Shown: positions 38,601 through 44,600 of the stretch, one piece after another
Layout of the letters: every line of letters begins with the position of its first letter
Position numbering within the stretch: the stretch's first letter is position 1
NCBI GenBank assembly: GCA_017311315.1
Contig: CM029663.1
Coordinates: 36,064,622-36,128,621 of the forward strand
Source of the DNA: Dendrocalamus latiflorus
Taxonomy: Eukaryota > Streptophyta > Magnoliopsida > Poales > Poaceae
Direction: 5' to 3'
DNA: 64,000 bases
The notes under the pieces: generated by a model
The model's database searches: none
What the model was told of the DNA's origin: nothing
The model's input: the letters and a program-made list of their open reading frames with translations, nothing else
Translations under genes and position numbers: made by a program

Positions 38601-41600
38601 TTTCTACTGTCAGAACCAGAAGGCAGTAAAGGTAAACTTTTCGGTAAATGTTCACAGACAACAAGAATACAGACAGTAATCAGGCTGTAAATCAGAACTT
38701 AACATGCAGTATATATCATAGCAATAACATGCGACATCAGAAGTGAATATAAAGGAAGAATCCTTCCCAGAACAGCTACTGCACAGCAGGACATAGTTGC
38801 ATATGAACAAATCTAACGAGCTGAAAAGATAATTAAGGCACTGACAGGGAAACCAAGCTAATAGAGCTCAAGATCCTAATCCTGTTATCAAGTGTTATCT
38901 TAGAAATTGACTGGTTCATCACAGAGCAAGTAATCCGAGCTCACAAGCAAACATGTCTTATACCAGTTCTTAACCTTAAATTGAATTGAAAGAACAGATA
39001 CTGCTGACAATGTTTGCAAAGAATCAATATACTCACTGTGCAGACGGTACTCGAAACCATCCAGAAACAATCAAGCCGAAGAGGAACTCAGGAATAGGGC
39101 AAGGCACGATGAAATCGATGTCCCAGAAAACCTATCGCCCCTCTGTGCCGATGAAGAAGAGGAGTGTGGCCTTCGGAGATACAAAGACCTCTCTGACCTC
39201 GGAATCCCGACGCTGGAGTCGAAGGCCAGGGAACACCGCACAAGACCGCAAGAGTACTCCGGCCGAGAGTACTCAACACAACAGGAAGTCGTCGCCGCCT
39301 TTGTCTTCCCTTGGCTAGACCTTCTACCTCAGATTTCCCGTCACACCAGAAGAGGCACACGGAAAACCGAAGACAAAAAGCCTCAATCGGAGGTGATGCC
39401 GAAGCGCCAAGCCTCACACACCTGAAGAACCGAGAGGAAGCAAACCCAAAAGAGAGGAAAACCAAATCGAAAGAGATGTATTCGCAGCAATGGAGAGCTC
39501 GGGCATAAGAAGAGGAGACGGGGTCTGCGAGGAGGTGACGCGAGCGGCTGGCTCCGAGGAACCCGGGCCAACCCGCGCCGCCGAAATCGGCCGCCGCTTC
39601 ACCCGATCTGAGCGAAGTCCAACCGCCAGCCCTAGCCATTCCACGCGCACGCGCACGCGCACGAACCGCTCTCGGGGAGGAGACGCATTCCCCTCTTTAT
39701 CTCTTCACGCAGCTCACCGACAGGTGGGCCCCGCCTGCAATTTCTTTTCCATTTCTTTTCCTTTTTCTCAATTGGGAAATTATGGAAATGCCCCTGCATA
39801 ACAACATAAACTAATACCCTGGAGACCTGGTTTAATTACATGGACACCCTTGTGTACCATTAGTCCCTGGATCAAGTAGTTAATGAACACAGTTCATAAT
39901 GAAGGTTTAGAAATAACACATCGGATAAATAAAGGACGTTAAGCTTACATGTTGATAAATAGGTGTTATGACAAAGTCTTACAGATAGGAGTAAAAGGCT
40001 AAGGGCCTGTTCTTTTTGGCTGAAACTTATGATTTTTGACTGCGGTTTGTGGCTTTTGGGCTGTTCATGCGAGAGATTACAGAGTAACAGAAACTCACTT
40101 GCGGTTTTTGCCGATATAAATAAAGTCAGTACAGCATGTACTACAATTAACTAGTAAATTCTATCTTGAAAAGATACTCTGTTTGAATGCTAGTTATTGT
40201 AGAAAAGACAAAAAGCAATTTTTATAAGCTAAAAAGAACATGTCTTAAATATTCAGAGTTTTACGGCGAAATAAGAACACAAGGAAAAGTGGTAGCCAGC
40301 TCAATAGGCCTAGGCATATCAGCCGTCATCTCCAACGTTGGCATCCTAAAAATACGTGACCGGGTCATGTTCATTGTATTCTGATTATTGATTATTATGG
40401 ATAAAGCAAGAGTGAGTATAAATGTATTCAACAAACCATCGTATCAAATGGAAGTTTATAGATGTGAAACGGATTCAAGGAAAGGTCTTATAATTATTTT
40501 GCACAAAACCAGTTTGGAAATACCGTAGTGTATAATCCTATGACCGAACAACTTAACCAAATCTATCTCTGCCCAACTAAATAGTTTAAGATAGCATCGT
40601 AACCTTATCCAGGTGAGAGCTGTGTTTTCAAGGAAAGTATAGCATTGCCCTCCTTTCGGGCTTTTATCCCAATACCCTCTATCTGGGTTTTACTCACTCA
40701 ATGCCCTCCATCCGGACTTTGACCAATCAGCACCCTCCACCTGGCTTATTCTAAACATTATATGTTTCCATTTGTGACCATATTGTATACAATTGTGTTT
40801 CTAAATGGACTTATGACCGTAAACATAACTATTCAAATAGTTTAGATAATTAAGCTGATGTTAGTTTATACTTTACCTATAAAATACGATCAATTTATAA
40901 TGTCAACAATGTTTTCTTAGTCGTATGACGAAGATCGTAACAAATCCTTTATAAATTGTAATCTCATCTCGATATCACTGGCAACCCGCCGTCTATACCT
41001 CCCCTCTCAAAAGTTGGTATGTGTCCCTCGCTGGCCACCAACCAGGATGTTCTTGTAGGCCGTGGGATACATTTTTCAGTGAGGGGCCATTGTAATGCAA
41101 GTCGTTGGTCCTCCCCCTGCCAGTCCATCCTGCACCACAGTCTACCCAATAGCCGTCTAAAATATCATAAAATCATTGAGTGTTTGTCTCTTTATTCACT
41201 ACCGGTCGTAGATCCTGTTACAACCTGCTGCTTGGTTTTTAGCTTTTAAATTTTGGTTAAAATAGCGCTATAATATTTATTAGCTTTTTTCTAGGGTATT
41301 TAATTAAAGAAAAAATAAAAGTACAATTATATCTTCCCAGATAATGTAAAAGAAAAAACTACGTTAAGAAACCAACGAGTTCTAAATACATTTTGGCTTC
41401 TAAAAAAATAGAAATTAGAAGCTATCGCTATTTAGAATGGAACCATATTGTAAGTTGTCTAAGCTGGACTCTAGTAGATTAGTTTAGAGTAAATTTTGTA
41501 AAATTGTAGCTTTAGTGGCTAAAGTGTCAGTTTGGTAACTTTAGTGAGGATTTTCCATAGCTACACGTTTAAGAGAAAATTCTCAAGGACGTTAAAGGCC

Positions 41601-44600
41601 ACCTGCCTTACGGGTTGCCAACTAGACACGCCACGCGAGCGTGAACATGGGTCAGACCACCAGCCAGCCTCCCCTTCTCCTCTCCTTTCCTGCTCTGCCT
41701 CCCGCTTTGAATCGAAAACAGGGGAGTGAGCTCGACGGTGGCCGAAGCACGGGAAGGCCCACTGTGTGAATAATTGCGTCGGCGGTAGTTGCTTTGGCTC
41801 ATCATAAATGGTTTTTCTATGGTACCAAGTTTTTAAATAGAGTATCTTTTCAATACGGGTTCTATTAAACGATTATAGTACACACTATAGTGACTTCATT
41901 TATACTAGTCAAAATTGCACACCAACTCTATCTTCATATGGCTTTTTATAAGCTATTACTATTTATAAGTTAAAACCAAAAGCTATCAGTAAAAATCAAT
42001 ATGAACAGGCCCAATTGGCTTGAGGATGAGGTGGAGCAGCAGTTGAAGAAGCCTCCATGAGTGAGGAAGGGGGAGGCGATATGAGAGGGAGAAGATGAGG
42101 CGACGGCAGTTGTGGAGTAGTGGTGGAGGCGGCTGCGGTTGTGGAGATTGATCTTGTGCTTACATGGCCTGTTGAGCTTGAGTGGGGAAGTGGGCCGAGC
42201 TTTCTAGGAGTTTTTAAAAATAATTTATTTTTATTCAAAAATACATAAATATACTTGCGTTTTAATTTTGTACAGAAATAGCCTCCAGTCACCCAATTGT
42301 TAGGCGACTGGAGCCTGTCGCTCAATGGCAGAGCGACAGGTAAGCAGTAGCTCTACCGTTGGATGACAAGTACGTGGTCGACACAACGTGGTCGCTTAGC
42401 ATCGTCAAAACAACATGATCGACACAACGTGGTTGAAGATTAGTGAGTAGTTGAAGAGAACAACATGGTCGAAACATCATACATCGTGGTCGAAAACTAG
42501 TGAGTGATCGAAGTGAACAATGTGATCGAAACATCATACATCGTGGTCGAAAAAAGAGAACAACGTGATCAAAGACTAGTGACTAGTGAGTGGTCGAAGT
42601 GAACAATATGGTCGAAACATCATATATCGTGATCGAAACATCATACATCGTGATCGAAAACTAGTGAGTGGTCGAAGTGAACAACGTGGTCGAAGAACTG
42701 TCGCCGAACAGTTGGGCGACAACCCCTATCATCCAACAGTTAGGTGACTGCCCTGCATGTCGCTCGGCCCTTGAGCAAGAGGGGCCAGTCGCCCAACGAT
42801 TGGATGGTTGGAGGCTATTTTTGTAAAAAAAAAATTAAAACGTAGGTATATTTCTAGATTTTCGAATAAAAAAGAGATTATTTTAAAATATATCTCTTTT
42901 CATTTTTTTTCTCTGATACATGTATGTGCTGATTAGGCTAGTATTAGGCATATTCTAACTCTCGCCACTGTCTTCTCTAGACATTATGTATTGAATAATA
43001 AATGTATTCCATGGCATTATGCGCGTTCTGAACTAGCATCCCAAAGAACACTACCCCTTCGACCCACGTTTTTAGCCACCCGCGACCCCGTTCCTCGACC
43101 CGGTCGACAGGGATCCTTATGACTGGTTTTCCACTTCCACCCATGCTATTAAAGGTAGCATAGTGAAAGTTGAGTGAACTTGTTAAGAGTAGACATTTTA
43201 ATAGGAATTGAATGGTTTATCATTGTTCTTTTCCTCGTTGATTTTACATCTCCTTAGTCTCCCACCACTCACCACCGGGAGCTGGAAACCATGCGATTGT
43301 CTAAATAGTTGTCCCCAGCAGTATTTAATGGAACCGTCAGTTCCCAGCTGTTTCTGAAACCGAGGATGAGATTATTCCATGTTTGTTTATCCGTGACAGA
43401 TAGCTCCTCTGGTTAGGCTGACCAAGACAATAATGCTTTCGGGAGCTGGGACTTTTGCAAGGAATGATTTTTTCCCCTATTGTAAGATTACGTTGTAATT
43501 TCCTCTGTTTTTCCTCTTATGATGTTTATAGCATACACAGAATTCTCAGTGTTCACATTGCGACATAATTTAGGTGGTATTCTTTCTGTTTGGGCACCAA
43601 TCATCATGGTATGAAGCAACTCATGCGTTTCATTTTTATAATTTTGCTATTTTAAATTTCTCATTACCAGGCTGCCTTTTAATTTGTCATATAGGTATAC
43701 TTCATGGACACACAAATCTGGTATGCCATTTTCTCCACAGTTTGCGGAGGAGTGAATGGAGCCTTCAGCCGCTTGGGTGAGGTTGGTTACCGAAGACCAC
43801 CTGTGTTAAAACCACCTGAGATTTGGCAGTACCTAGTGGTACCGGACGCGAGATACCAAGAGGTACAAGGTACCAAGATGTACCAAATTTTGAGCCGTTG
43901 ATCACACTGATTGAACGGCTGGATCTAATTTGGTACCTCTTGGTACCTCCTCAAGGATAGAAAAACTGCTCTAAAACAAAATCCAGCGAGTGTTAATACG
44001 ATTTATATATTCATTTAAAGGTTTATAAAAGAGCAGTTTTCCTATCCTTGAGGAGGTACCAAGAGGTACAAGGTACCAAGAGGTACCAAATTAGATCCAG
44101 CCGTTCAATCAGTGTGATCAACGGCTCAAAATTTGGTACCTCTTGGTACCTCGCGTCCGGTACCACTAGGTACTGCCAAATCTCAGCCGTTCGATCAGTG
44201 TGATCAACGGCTTAAATTTGGTACCTCTTCCCCCTCAAGGATGGTAAAATTTCCCTTTATAAAAAGTTGGGCACATTTGTCCAAAATACATAAAAACTAT
44301 TCATGTTGGCAAATAACATTGGTGTGCCAGGCACTTGTCTTATGTGAGGTGGAAAATAACATTGGGGTGTCACTGACAGGTGGCCCTAGGGCTCCCTAGT
44401 CAACCACACATTAGATGTTATTCTCAGAATTATACATTTTTTAGTGTTACTGAACAAATAAAATATTTTATTCCTGCAGATCCAAACACTTAAGATGTTG
44501 AGATCAAGATTCGAGGCGATCCCTACAGCTTTTAGAAAAAATCTTGTGCCTAGACATGATAGTCAATCGAAGAGACGTGACCGTGAGGTTGGAGTTTGCT

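Noticed and set aside
43541..43549. First possible acceptor of exon 19 (AG at 43540)
   Set aside because: Joining to exon 18 at this site makes a stop codon; the AG at 43549 keeps the frame.
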